Of a DNA stretch of 64,000 nt, positions 25,605-36,200 are shown piece by piece. Position 1 is the stretch's first letter; each line of letters starts with the position of its first letter. The notes beneath the pieces are model-generated. The model saw nothing but the letters and a program-made list of their open reading frames with translations. It was not told where the DNA came from and made no database searches. The stretch comes from Laspinema sp. D2d (GTDB lineage: Bacteria; Cyanobacteriota; Cyanobacteriia; Cyanobacteriales; Laspinemataceae): assembly GCF_025370755.1 (NCBI RefSeq), contig NZ_JAMXFC010000003.1, positions 1-64,000 on the forward strand, read 5' to 3'. The translations under genes and the position numbers were made by a program.

Positions 25605-28439
25605 TTAGCGCCAATTTCCGACTAAAATATAGGGAGCCCAAGACCGAGGATTCTGATATTTTTTGTCTTTTAACAGGGCTTTTTGAGCACGATGGAGGGC
25701 CTCAGCTTTGGTGATTCCGGACTGCATTAATTCAGTATAAAACCGTTCCATAAGTTGAATGGTAGAGTCATCGCGAACGCGCCAGAGTGTTGCTAAAGTG
25801 CTGCTGGTTCCGGCGCGTAGAGCTAATCCAGCTAATCCCAAGGTAGCGCGGTTATCTCCATCAGCGGTTTCACAGGCACTTAAAACCAGTAATTCGAGAG
25901 AAGTTGCTGGATCGCGATCGCGCAGTAATCTTTCCAACTCATTGGGTCCAATTAATTCCCCGGTAGCACTCTGGTCACCATACACTAAGATATAAGTTTC
26001 CTGGGGATTGGAGCTAAATTTTCCATGAGTTGCCATGTGAACAATTGAAAAAGGTTGAATAGTTAACGCTCGTTGTAACCGATTTTGGGTAAATTGAGCG
26101 TTTAATAAAATCTCAGTAGAGATGATATTTTGAATACTTTCGAGTTCATTACCTACATTCAGAGGTGCAAAGTTTTTCTCTCCTACGGTTAATCCATCCG
26201 TAACGCCTGTTGCTAAGACTTGGCGTTGAGCGGCAGTTTTTTCCAGGTCAAAAATTTGCAAATTAGGTAAGAGGGCTAAAGCGTAGTTTTTTTCGATTAA
26301 ATATTGATTCTCAGCCGTATCATACAAGACAGAAACGGGAATATTTCTGAGTTCGCCATCGAGCACAAATACTAGGGTTTTAACCTCGGAATTCATTTCT
26401 AACGCGGATTCTAAGGGGGCGATTAACCATTGATACAAATTGCCGGAATATTCCACAAAACCTTGTAATGATGAAGGGCCGACAATCTGAGTCCGAAGCT
26501 CTTTAATATTTTTTCGCACTTCGTCGCGAGAAATGGATGTGATGTGGCGGGATAAGGGTTGATTGGGTAATTTGAAGAGAACTTCGATGCGATTGGGTAA
26601 GAGAATCGGATAAATAAGGGCAGAATCTCGGGTGATGTCATTCAGCGATCGCTCAAGTTGCTGGGATGAATCCGGTACACCCGAATAGGGATTAGTGAGA
26701 TTGCATTGCAGAAAGTTTTCTAGTTCCGCGAGTTGCAGTGCATCAATCAATTGAATTGCCTGTTGCAAATGACTGGGATTTTCGTCCGCAGTTTGTAACA
26801 GTAAATCCACGAATCCTCGATACATGGGTTCGACATTATCCCGGAATGAAAACTGCACATCGGCATTTACAGTTAACAAATCATTTCTTACCAAATCCAG
26901 GGTTTCTACCGCTGCCCGATAGTCTGCGATCGCCCCTTCGAGCTCCCCAATATCTGCCTGCAATCGTCCCATTTGCCACTGCCACTGATATCGTAACTCC
27001 GCTGCATTACTTTCTGTCGCTAAAGCTAATGCGTTTTGAGTGAATGTTTTTGCTTGTTCCCAAGTGGCAGAGTTGCGGTTTTTTTGCCCTTGCGCTAATT
27101 CCTGATATTCATAGTATTGACCTAATAATCCTAGCGCGGCAGATTGTAAATGCCCATCTCTCAAAGTTTCCGCTTCGGTGAAGGCGGTTTGTAAGAGAGT
27201 TTCTATTTCTGGTCCGGGAACGAGGGGATTTTCAGGTTTCTCGCCCTGGACTAATTGACGACATTGCATTAAACTACAGGCCACTTTAATTCGCGACTCA
27301 ATCCGGGGTTTACTTAAGCTAATTTCTGCGATTTGTGATTGAATAGTATCGAATAGACGACGGATTTCGTGGGAATTTGTGGCGGCATCAGTTGACTCAG
27401 CCAGTAGACTGAGTTGATTCACCTGTCCTAAGAGTTTCAGGGTTGAATAAGGGGCAATTGCAATGGATTTTTGATAAAAATTGAAAGCTTGGTTTCGATG
27501 CTCTTTTGCTGCGTCAACTTCTCCATAGCCTTGTTTTTGAGTAGCTAAGGCAGATTCGGTATTCCCTAAATAAAAGAGGCTCAAACTTTTCTGGGAATTA
27601 GAATCCAGTTGACCGGCTAAAGCTAAACTCTGGGTTAATATTTGCTCGGACTCTTCTAATTGCCCGATCGCCCTTAGCACATTTCCTAAACTCCGCAAAG
27701 CAGCCGCCTGAATTTCTAGGCTATTTTCTCCTTCAAAACTGGCCCGAACCTGGGATAAATTAGAGGTACTATCTAACTGATCACAAGTCATATTTTCGGC
27801 CCCAACAACTTGCAATAAAGTATGGCACGATCGCCGATAATATCCCATCTGTTCTAAGGCTTGAGATTGATTCATTAGGGAACCCCGTTCTCCCATTTTA
27901 TCTCCCAGTTTCTGATAAGTTGCCGCCGCTTGTTGCCAGCTTTGAAATGCTCCTTCTGCTTGGGCTAAATTTAGTTGTAAATGACCTTGAACATTGAAGG
28001 AAACAGCCTGAGCGATCGTCTCCCCAGAAAGCGGTTCTAACAAATCTAAACTGGCTGTAATAGCAGTTTGTGCCGCTGCCCATTCCCCTAACTTTTGGTG
28101 GGTTAAAGAGAGGGAACTCAATGCTAAAGATTGATTGACAATATCCCTCAATTGTGCGTACTGTTCTGCTGCTTCTTGAAAGGCAGTAACTGCTTCAGAA
28201 TAGCGCTGTTCCTCATACCATTCTCGCCCCTGTTCTAAAAGAGGTGACGGATTAGACACTGCTTCGGAAGTCCGGTTGATTTCAGCCACTTGCTGAGGAA
28301 TAGGGGAGGATACTGCCATTTTCCACAGGGAAAAGCTTAGAGTTAAGAGGCATCCCAATAATCCTAATAATAAGAGGCTAAATCCTCGCTTTAAAAAGGA
28401 TTCCAACGCACGGAAAAATACAGCCCGTTTTCTTGCCAT
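25605..28439 (-). CDS. Membrane-anchored TPR-CHAT protein
   Basis: A 944-residue protein. An N-terminal hydrophobic helix (about residues 19-36, SLLLLGLLGCLLTLSFS) should anchor it or act as a signal. About residues 65-520 are TPR-like repeats (YSEAVTAFQEAAEQYAQLRD and similar). The C-terminal CHAT domain (about 620-944) has the probable dyad His805 (MATHGKF) and Cys856 (LSACETADG), plus LALRAGTSSTLATLWRV and the family end WAPYILVGNWR. With the positive N-terminus inside, the protease would face the periplasm. Its start overlaps the end of the upstream TPS fusion gene by 49 bp, a strong sign of coupling. A role in processing or regulating the secreted protein is inference. Confidence 0.9.
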   Translation of the reverse strand: MARKRAVFFRALESFLKRGFSLLLLGLLGCLLTLSFSLWKMAVSSPIPQQVAEINRTSEAVSNPSPLLEQGREWYEEQRYSEAVTAFQEAAEQYAQLRDIVNQSLALSSLSLTHQKLGEWAAAQTAITASLDLLEPLSGETIAQAVSFNVQGHLQLNLAQAEGAFQSWQQAAATYQKLGDKMGERGSLMNQSQALEQMGYYRRSCHTLLQVVGAENMTCDQLDSTSNLSQVRASFEGENSLEIQAAALRSLGNVLRAIGQLEESEQILTQSLALAGQLDSNSQKSLSLFYLGNTESALATQKQGYGEVDAAKEHRNQAFNFYQKSIAIAPYSTLKLLGQVNQLSLLAESTDAATNSHEIRRLFDTIQSQIAEISLSKPRIESRIKVACSLMQCRQLVQGEKPENPLVPGPEIETLLQTAFTEAETLRDGHLQSAALGLLGQYYEYQELAQGQKNRNSATWEQAKTFTQNALALATESNAAELRYQWQWQMGRLQADIGELEGAIADYRAAVETLDLVRNDLLTVNADVQFSFRDNVEPMYRGFVDLLLQTADENPSHLQQAIQLIDALQLAELENFLQCNLTNPYSGVPDSSQQLERSLNDITRDSALIYPILLPNRIEVLFKLPNQPLSRHITSISRDEVRKNIKELRTQIVGPSSLQGFVEYSGNLYQWLIAPLESALEMNSEVKTLVFVLDGELRNIPVSVLYDTAENQYLIEKNYALALLPNLQIFDLEKTAAQRQVLATGVTDGLTVGEKNFAPLNVGNELESIQNIISTEILLNAQFTQNRLQRALTIQPFSIVHMATHGKFSSNPQETYILVYGDQSATGELIGPNELERLLRDRDPATSLELLVLSACETADGDNRATLGLAGLALRAGTSSTLATLWRVRDDSTIQLMERFYTELMQSGITKAEALHRAQKALLKDKKYQNPRSWAPYILVGNWR

Positions 28440-31400
28440 GTTCTATCCTTTGAATCAATTTTAACTAACGGAATACCCCAATCTAAGCGCGCTTGCAAGG
28501 CATCGGAGACTTGCAATTGTACCCCCAATCCAGTAGAAACTAAAGTGTTCTGATCTGGATTGGGGCGATTGTCACTGTCCCAATTCCAACCCACTCCTAA
28601 ATCGGCAAATGGAATAATTTGTAAGCTAGTCCGCCATTGGGGAAGTTGGAGGACTGGATATTGGAATTCCACAGAAGCAAAAGCCCCATTATCCACCAGT
28701 AAAGCATCTTGTCGATAGCCCCGTACGCTATTAAATCCACCGACGCTATATTGTTCTATGGGAAGCAGAGAGGTGGTGGCTAATTGCAAGTCCCCGCGCA
28801 CAATTAATAGAGGATTAATTCGGGGTCCGGGTTGCGCTTCTCCGATGCGGCGTACCCACTGGGTTTGTCCTCGCCAGGAGAAGAATTGGCTGTCCGGTCC
28901 GTTGTCATTTGTGGTGGCATCAAATGCACTTAATCCTAAGCTAAATTCGGACCGGGCGGCGAAGATTTGGCGGGAGTCTTGTCTTAAAGCATCTTGAAAA
29001 AATCGTAAGGCAGAAACGCGGGTTTCACCGTTTTCATTAGCCCCAGGAGAAAGGGGGAATTTGACGCCTAATAAGGAGGTCTCACTTTCCCGTTGTGAAG
29101 CGGTTAATCCGAGGGCAAATTCGGTGCGGATTAAGTCCGTGGCGTTAATAATAGATGCTTCAGGATTTTTAGGGGTAATTTGTTGGATTAAAGGGTGCCG
29201 ATAGCTGAGTTCATAGGTGCGAGAATTGGCTTCAATATCAACTCGATTAAAGGGAGGTTCGATGATTTCACTATCCCCTGTGCTATAGCGGAAACTGAGA
29301 GTATTATTGTTAGCAGTCAACGGGACGGCATAGCTGAGGTCGATCGCCTGACTGCCATCAGTATTGGCATAGTTGAAGCTGGCAATATCACCCAGTCCTA
29401 ACAAGTTGTATTGGGTGAGTTGTGCCTGGCGACGGAGACTACCGACAGATGGCGATCGCCCGTTATCGATTGTGAATTGAGGAGTCAAAAATCTCGCACT
29501 TTCCACTCGGACGGAGAGTAAACTTGTATCCGGTGCAATGCCGGTAGAAAGTTCTGCCGAAAGGGTTTCTAGTCGGGGGTCAAATTGCAGCAGGTAGAGA
29601 GATTCTAAGAGTTTTTCGGGATTAACTAGATCTCCCGGTTGTAATCCCAGGCGACTGCGAATATAGGACCGATAAGAGTGGTTGAGTCGATTACTCCCGG
29701 TAATTTCGATGTTTTCCAGGCGGTTTTCTACAACTTGGATGGCAACGACGCCATTGCGCACGATTTGGGGGGGAATGAAGGCCCCAGAACCCATATACCC
29801 TTGTTGCTGATACCAAAGGGAAATTGCTGCTGCTGCTTCCTGAAGTTCGGTAAAAGTGAGGGTGCGATCGCGGTAAGATGCGGTGAGGGTTGCCAATTGT
29901 TCCGGGGGAATAGCTGTGCTATTTTGGACTTCTAAGCGTTCAATAGTCAGGGTTTCAGAGGTTGTGCTATTTTCTGCTAAGGTTTTCGATTGTTGTGCAG
30001 AAAGACAACCGCCGGAGAGAGGTGAGAGGGTGGCGATCGCGGGTTCTGATCCAATCAGTTCGACTTCACCGCGATCGCTGATCCGGATTCCTGTTGCTGC
30101 AATTTTCGGCATTGCTTGGGGTTGATTTTCATTCTGAATCGTTTCCCCTGAAGAGTTTCGGGGTGTATCCCGTTCCAGAAATCGCCAATCTTCCCAGGTG
30201 TTACTCGGCGTGAGAGTATCCGTGGGACTGGGGGGAATGCCACCTTTGCCGGTTTGCAAAAACTGGCTATTTTCGACAATCCGACAGGGGTCGCGATCAA
30301 TGAGTCCGGATACATCTACAATGTTATTATCTAATGCCACTACCCCACGACTAGGGTCGATGTCGGGAGTATTTAGGTCAATTTGTCCACTTAAGGCCGG
30401 GTCTGTGCGAGAAATGGCGGTAATATCGCTTGTATTGGGAAGGTCTAAACTGGGGTCAAATTGAGTTAAATCGGTATTTAAGAGGGTTTCTAATTCAGAT
30501 CGAGTTCGGGCGGTTAATCCAAAAAGTGCTTCCGCATCAATGGCGATCGCCCCACCACTGCCATCAAAGGCATTCGCTGAAATATTGCTATTTTCTAAGG
30601 CAGCAATAATCTCCGTATTGATATCAATATTTCCCCCACTTCCCGGTAAGTTAGCAGTTCCAGCCGTCGTGGAAATTTGACTGCCCTCCCGCATCAAAAT
30701 TGTCTCTGCTTGCAGTTGAATATTTCCCCCTTCCCCGGAGGCAGTTTCCGCAGAAAACCTCCCGGAATTCAGATTAAATTCTGAACTGGTTACCTGCAAA
30801 TTTCCAGCGGAACCCCCACCAAAACGGGCATCTACGGACACTTTTGCTCCATCAGAGATATTAACTTGTTCCGCAGCAATATTCAAAGTCCCGGCATTAC
30901 CTGGTCCCGTAGTTGTAACCGTGATGCGACTAGGTAATAACCCATCAGCATCTTGGGTCGGTAAAGATTGAAGCGGAGGAAAATTTGACTTACCCGAAAT
31001 GTCTAACTGTGACGTTTCCAGGGTAACTGACCCGCCTTGTCCATCGGTAAATGTATCCGCAGAAATTGCCCCGCCTTCTCGCAGAATTACGCGATTAGCA
31101 GAGACAATGATATCCCCAGCATTGCCGCCCGTATTAAAGTTTAAAATAGGGTCGGGAGAGTTAGGATTAACCTCTGCAAAAGGTTGGGATTGACTAAACA
31201 GCCCACTGGCAAATCCCGTGGAATCAGTACCAATAATTTCTAAGTTTTCGGAAACATTAACTGTCAATGTTCCTCCCGATCCAAATGCTTGGGTACTGAC
31301 GGATATTTGCCCACCTTCTTGAAGGGTTAAATTTTCAGCATTAATGATGACATTACCCCCTGGAACTTCCCCTTGAGTGATGGCGGTAATTTCCGCGCGA

Positions 31401-32917
31401 TCGCCCACAAGTAACCGTCCCGTAGAAACATTAACATTTCCCGCTTGTCCGGTGGCGATCGGGGCAACAAAAGTGGCAATACGAGTGGGTGAAAATTGAC
31501 CGCGTGGGTTCGTTGCACCGCCGGTCATTTCTAATAATCCGGTATTGTTAATCGTCACCGTTCCGGAATTGCCAAAAGCTGAAGTCGCCGCTGAAATTGT
31601 CGCCCCATCTCTCAGGATTAAGCGATCGCTATTAATCGTGATATTCCCGGCAGTTCCGGTGGCAGGAATCGGGTTAATTCGCCTGAATTCAACTCCGCTA
31701 AATAAGCTACTCGGACCTAGAGGAGAAAATCCGCTGATTTCAATTTCATTAGCGGTAATTTCTAAATTCCCCCCCCGTCCTCCACTATAGGTACTGGTCA
31801 AAATTTGTGCCCCATCGGTGAGGGTCAAGCGATTGGTTTCTAGGGTCAAATCCCCCGCATTTCCCGCCCCTTCAGTTTGATTAAAAATACCCGCAGCAAA
31901 GGCGTTAGGTGGAGAATCAGGGGGCGTTGGAAAGAGGAGAAATCCCCTCATTTCGATTTGATTCGCTTGAATTTTGATATCTTGTCCCGATGCAGAACCG
32001 TAGGTACTACTCGTGATACCAGAATTCTCCACCAGCAGGCGATCGCCTCGGACTTGAATCCCACCTCCACCCCCGCGAGAGTTGGGAAAATCCGGTGGTA
32101 AGCTGCTGGCATCTACCACAGAATTATTCACAATTTGAATGGAACCGGGTTGGGTAATCTCCTGATAATCCAACGTGAATCCACTGGGACTCGGAATTAA
32201 ATTCACCGAACCATTCACCACCCCCCCGATTTCAATATTCCCTTCAAATGCAGCGAGATTTCCATTGTTTAAAAGAACTTCTCCCCCCACTAATCCTAAA
32301 CTTTGTCCCGGGAAAACCGCTAACCCTAATGGAACCCCGATACTATTAAGGGGGAATTGTTCCAGAGTTGCCTGAGATTGATTAACAATTCGCCCTGTAT
32401 TATTGGCAAATTGCAATTGGGTGGGAATGCTAATGGTTAAAAGTGGTGGAGTTGCCGCAATATCGGTACTAAAAATACTACCATCAGCAAATTCAATCCC
32501 ATTAGCAGTTGTGGCTAAAAATGAACCCCCAATTTGAAGCTGCGCGTTCGGTCCAAAAATAATTCCATTAGAATTGATTAAAAATAAATTAGCCGGACCA
32601 TTGGTCTGAAGAATCCCGTCAATATTAGAAGGAGTACCCCCCGTGATGCGCGAAAATATATTTTCTAACGTTAAATTATGCTTAAAAAATGCCGTTTCTC
32701 CCGTCAGGACCGAAAACTGATCAAAACTATGAAATAAATTGTTACCTCGGACCGTTCCTCCTTCAATGATTAGGGTATTTCCGTCGGTAAAAACAGTGGT
32801 GGGTTGGGGAAGGGTAGCATCAGGGACAATTTGAGCCATTGCAGAAGGGGCGATCGCTAGGTAACCCCCCACCAGACTGCTCAAAATCCAGCATTTGGGA
32901 AAAATAGTGGGTTTCAT
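28391..32917 (-). CDS. Fused two-partner-secretion passenger and POTRA/beta-barrel transporter
   Basis: A 1508-residue protein. Signal peptide (to about residue 28, ending SAMAQ); filamentous-haemagglutinin N-terminal TPS domain (about 30-170: LENIFSRITGG, FLINSNGIIFGP, GGSFLAT); a long beta-helix passenger to about 880 with repeats of the GGNIxI and LxxGAxIS kind; a linker; then two POTRA-like domains (about 990-1070 and 1070-1140) and a ShlB/FhaC-type 16-strand barrel (about 1143-1508) with the loop-6 motif SVRGYR near residue 1400 and a terminal Phe. Passenger and transporter are normally separate genes (TpsA, TpsB). Here one frame runs through without a stop. Adhesin or exoprotein display is the likely job; it is coupled to the TPR-CHAT gene. 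Confidence 0.88.
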   Translation of the reverse strand: MKPTIFPKCWILSSLVGGYLAIAPSAMAQIVPDATLPQPTTVFTDGNTLIIEGGTVRGNNLFHSFDQFSVLTGETAFFKHNLTLENIFSRITGGTPSNIDGILQTNGPANLFLINSNGIIFGPNAQLQIGGSFLATTANGIEFADGSIFSTDIAATPPLLTISIPTQLQFANNTGRIVNQSQATLEQFPLNSIGVPLGLAVFPGQSLGLVGGEVLLNNGNLAAFEGNIEIGGVVNGSVNLIPSPSGFTLDYQEITQPGSIQIVNNSVVDASSLPPDFPNSRGGGGGIQVRGDRLLVENSGITSSTYGSASGQDIKIQANQIEMRGFLLFPTPPDSPPNAFAAGIFNQTEGAGNAGDLTLETNRLTLTDGAQILTSTYSGGRGGNLEITANEIEISGFSPLGPSSLFSGVEFRRINPIPATGTAGNITINSDRLILRDGATISAATSAFGNSGTVTINNTGLLEMTGGATNPRGQFSPTRIATFVAPIATGQAGNVNVSTGRLLVGDRAEITAITQGEVPGGNVIINAENLTLQEGGQISVSTQAFGSGGTLTVNVSENLEIIGTDSTGFASGLFSQSQPFAEVNPNSPDPILNFNTGGNAGDIIVSANRVILREGGAISADTFTDGQGGSVTLETSQLDISGKSNFPPLQSLPTQDADGLLPSRITVTTTGPGNAGTLNIAAEQVNISDGAKVSVDARFGGGSAGNLQVTSSEFNLNSGRFSAETASGEGGNIQLQAETILMREGSQISTTAGTANLPGSGGNIDINTEIIAALENSNISANAFDGSGGAIAIDAEALFGLTARTRSELETLLNTDLTQFDPSLDLPNTSDITAISRTDPALSGQIDLNTPDIDPSRGVVALDNNIVDVSGLIDRDPCRIVENSQFLQTGKGGIPPSPTDTLTPSNTWEDWRFLERDTPRNSSGETIQNENQPQAMPKIAATGIRISDRGEVELIGSEPAIATLSPLSGGCLSAQQSKTLAENSTTSETLTIERLEVQNSTAIPPEQLATLTASYRDRTLTFTELQEAAAAISLWYQQQGYMGSGAFIPPQIVRNGVVAIQVVENRLENIEITGSNRLNHSYRSYIRSRLGLQPGDLVNPEKLLESLYLLQFDPRLETLSAELSTGIAPDTSLLSVRVESARFLTPQFTIDNGRSPSVGSLRRQAQLTQYNLLGLGDIASFNYANTDGSQAIDLSYAVPLTANNNTLSFRYSTGDSEIIEPPFNRVDIEANSRTYELSYRHPLIQQITPKNPEASIINATDLIRTEFALGLTASQRESETSLLGVKFPLSPGANENGETRVSALRFFQDALRQDSRQIFAARSEFSLGLSAFDATTNDNGPDSQFFSWRGQTQWVRRIGEAQPGPRINPLLIVRGDLQLATTSLLPIEQYSVGGFNSVRGYRQDALLVDNGAFASVEFQYPVLQLPQWRTSLQIIPFADLGVGWNWDSDNRPNPDQNTLVSTGLGVQLQVSDALQARLDWGIPLVKIDSKDRTWQENGLYFSVRWNPF

Positions 32918-33261
32918 GCACCATGAACTTAAAGAGACTGAAACTGATTATAGGACAAAGGGATGACAAAATTGCGATCGTCTCTATATAATTGACCCCA
33001 CAATCCTAGCGCGTCTTTTTCAATCAAATATGAAGATAAAATCCTGGAAAAGGCATATAATTTTACCATGATTTTGCATTAATTTTTTTAATTAGGAGCA
33101 ATTTTAGGGATAGAAACTGGAATCTTAGAGTTCCGAGAGTCTGCACCCGGAGACGACTGAAGTCGTCACTACGAACAGGGGAGATGATTGGACTCGTCCT
33201 CTTTTGTTCGTAGTAACGACTTCAGTCGTTTTCTTTTGTTTGTAGTAACGACTGAAGTCGA
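32918..33261. other. Intergenic region with palindromic repeats
   Basis: 344 bp between two large leftward genes. The left third is AT-rich and should carry the promoter of the TPS fusion. The right part holds three copies of a palindromic repeat (33152-33260). No gene was recognised. Confidence 0.6.
33152..33260. repeat. Three copies of a CGACT-AGTCG palindromic repeat
   Basis: A unit of about 25 bp, TTCGTAGT followed by ACGACTTCAGTCGT, occurs at 33203-33230 (plus orientation), 33236-33260 (plus, one base changed in the flank) and inverted at 33152-33176. Inverted copies 1 and 2 could form a long stem. The array ends two bases before the stop codon of the subtilisin-like gene and may act as its terminator. 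Similar short palindromes are scattered in Oscillatoriales genomes. Confidence 0.75.
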
Positions 33262-36200
33262 TTAGATTGCTTCTGCGGTGACCAATACCGTACCACTTGC
33301 GCCTGAAGACTCTTGCGACAAAATACTCGGTTCACCATCAATAATTGCAGCAGAAACCCAATCATTGGTGCCAGCAATACGATACCATAAGGAACTGGAT
33401 TTTCCTAACTCAGCGGAATAATCCACAAAGTCACCTTCGGTCCATTTATCAAAGGTTAGGGTCGTTTCATAGGGATACTCATTCACTTTGTCAAAACTGA
33501 CGCCTGGTCCTGAACGAATATTTGCGCCAATGGTAGACAGGGTCATTCCGATAAAGTTAACGGGTTCCCAGGATAAATCAAAATTGACATCCCCCCGTTC
33601 TTCATAAAAGTCAAAATAGACTTCATAGACTCCATCTTCGGGAACGGTGAAATCAACTTGTTGCATACCGCCATATTGTTGTTGCCATTGATTTTGAGGG
33701 GTGATATAAACCCATTCATTGGTTGCCTTATTTTTTGCGGATAACTGGAATCCATCATCCCCCCGGACATTCATCCGATACTGACGTCCCGCTTCTAGGT
33801 TTTCCTCGGTATAACCCCGAATGGCAAAGTTATTATCCGGTAAACGGACATCGCTTAATGCCGCGCCATTTTGCCAATCAAAGAGAATCCCTTTTTTGCC
33901 ATCTGAACGAGTATCGGACCCTAAATTAACGACCCCGATCGCATTGGTTGGATCTCCACCTGTGGCAAAGTAATTTCCTGGGGGTTGATTGCCAAGCTTA
34001 CGGTCCCACCAATAGAATTCTGACTGCCATTCGGGGGAGGAATTGACGGGATCTTGGAAAAATTGTGCCGGTTCTACGGTGACATCAATGGTACTCTCCC
34101 GAGTGGCATCAAAATAGTCAATATAGAAATCATATTCCCCGGTTTCTGGTACTTTGAAGAAAATGGTTCGAGGAGGATCGTTGATATCCCGAATGCGCCA
34201 CTCCGCACCATCATCCCCTAAAACTACACTATCATCAATCCATTCTCCGGTTGCGACATTTTTCACCCGGAACCAGACGCCATCATCGGATTGGGTAGTA
34301 ATTTTATACAGTTGACCCGCTTCAAAGGTGGTCCGAGTCCAGGTTTCCATTGCAAAATCATCACTTTGGACAGCACTATCGGGACTCCCTAAACCCCAAT
34401 CTTTGAAGAGGCGAATGGTATCATTATCCGATTGGTACCCTAAGTCAAGAATAGCGGCAGGGTTGCTGAAATCGTAGGTACTGCGATCGCTGACATTTTC
34501 AGGGGTACGATTGATAAATTGCGCGTTCCAATGGTCCACGGGAATGGTATAATTGGCAATCTCTACGATGTCACTATTATTGGGTCCTATTGCATACCCG
34601 GAATTATCAATCAGGGTTAAGATGACTGTCTCATCTTCTTCATCAAACAGGGTATCGTAAATGGGAAGAATATCAATCACAGCGGTATTTAATCCCGCAG
34701 CAAAAGTAACCGTTCCCGTTAGCGGTTGATAATCTTCTTCATTGGTTGCTGTCCCCTCAATGGTATAATTTACGGTTAAGGGATTTTTATTATTCCCGGT
34801 CCGCGTGACGGTAAATTGACCGGTTGTTCCATCTTCCGAGGCATTGGGTTGGGTTGCTTCTAGGGTGACAACGGGTTCGGTTCCGTAAAGATTAAGCTGC
34901 CAAGACAACCATTCCCCTTCGATTTGATTGCCTTTTTTATCATACACTTCTAAAGTCCATTCTCCTTGAGAAGATTCACCCCAATGGCGAATGGAGGTAA
35001 AAGTCCACTCGTTTGATCCGGGATGCACTTCGTAGGTTTTACCAATGCCGTAGGGGTCATCACCAATGGAGTTCATTAAGCGCGATTCTGTCCCATCGGG
35101 AGATTTGAGAATTACGCTTAAGTCTTTCCAATCGGGATGATTGATGTTGACTAATACTTCGGCGTGTTCGACAGTGATATCTTGGTCAATTGCGATCGCA
35201 TCGGTGAGTTTTTGCTCGTCTCGAATCTGACTCAGCACGTTTTTAAGTTCTTTCTCTCCGGTGACTTTCACCTGTTCCCCCACCGGGTTCCAATCTTTTG
35301 CTGCCATGACTGCGGCAACGGGGTCAACGGCACCAAATCCATAATACTGATTGATGTGATGTCCGCCGCCATTTTGTTGCCAATCCGGATGGGTTGGGTC
35401 GGTTTTATAAGCGGTTTGGGCGAGAATATGTTGGATATCGCGGGAGGTTAGATTGGGGTTGACTTCTAGCATTAAGGCGATCGCACCGGAAACAAAAGGT
35501 GCCGCTGCTGAAGTTCCGCCAAAGTCGGTCACCATGCCATCTTTTAGGGTTGTTGCGGTGGTGCTAATTCCATTGTTATCGGGTTTTCCACTATCAGAAT
35601 AAGCGACAATAAATGGCGCTTGCGTGCTATAATCCGACAAAATACCATCGCGGGAAATTGCGCCAACTGAAATGACATGGCGTGAGTTGGCTAAATTATT
35701 GTAGTTAACATGACCAATATTTGCACCATCATTTCCCACGGAGAATACATAACTATTTCCCAATCCATTTCGACCGAATTTAGACCCTGATTGTAAGGCA
35801 TCGATCGCCAAGGGAAGTTGGCGCATATACTGCGGACCCCAACTGTTATTAAACACGTCAATTCCCTCGTTGCGATTCAATGCCTCATCGGAATTTTTGG
35901 CATCATACAACGCATCGGCAATCAAATACCCTTCGGAATCATAGCTATAATTCACCGGGTCGATATTGCCAATGAGGCGGATCGCCGCAAAGTCTGCTTC
36001 TGGCGCAACTCCAGATAATCTCATTCCATCGGATACTCCAGTTCCCGTGACTAAAGTTCCATGTGGATTAATTGCGGTCACATCCAAAGACCAAGACTTA
36101 ATTTGATTGGTCAAATCTTGGAGGAATTTAGTTGTGTCCGGATGCTTATAAGCATTTACAGAAATTTCTAACGGCCAATATCCACCAGCATAAATTCCAT

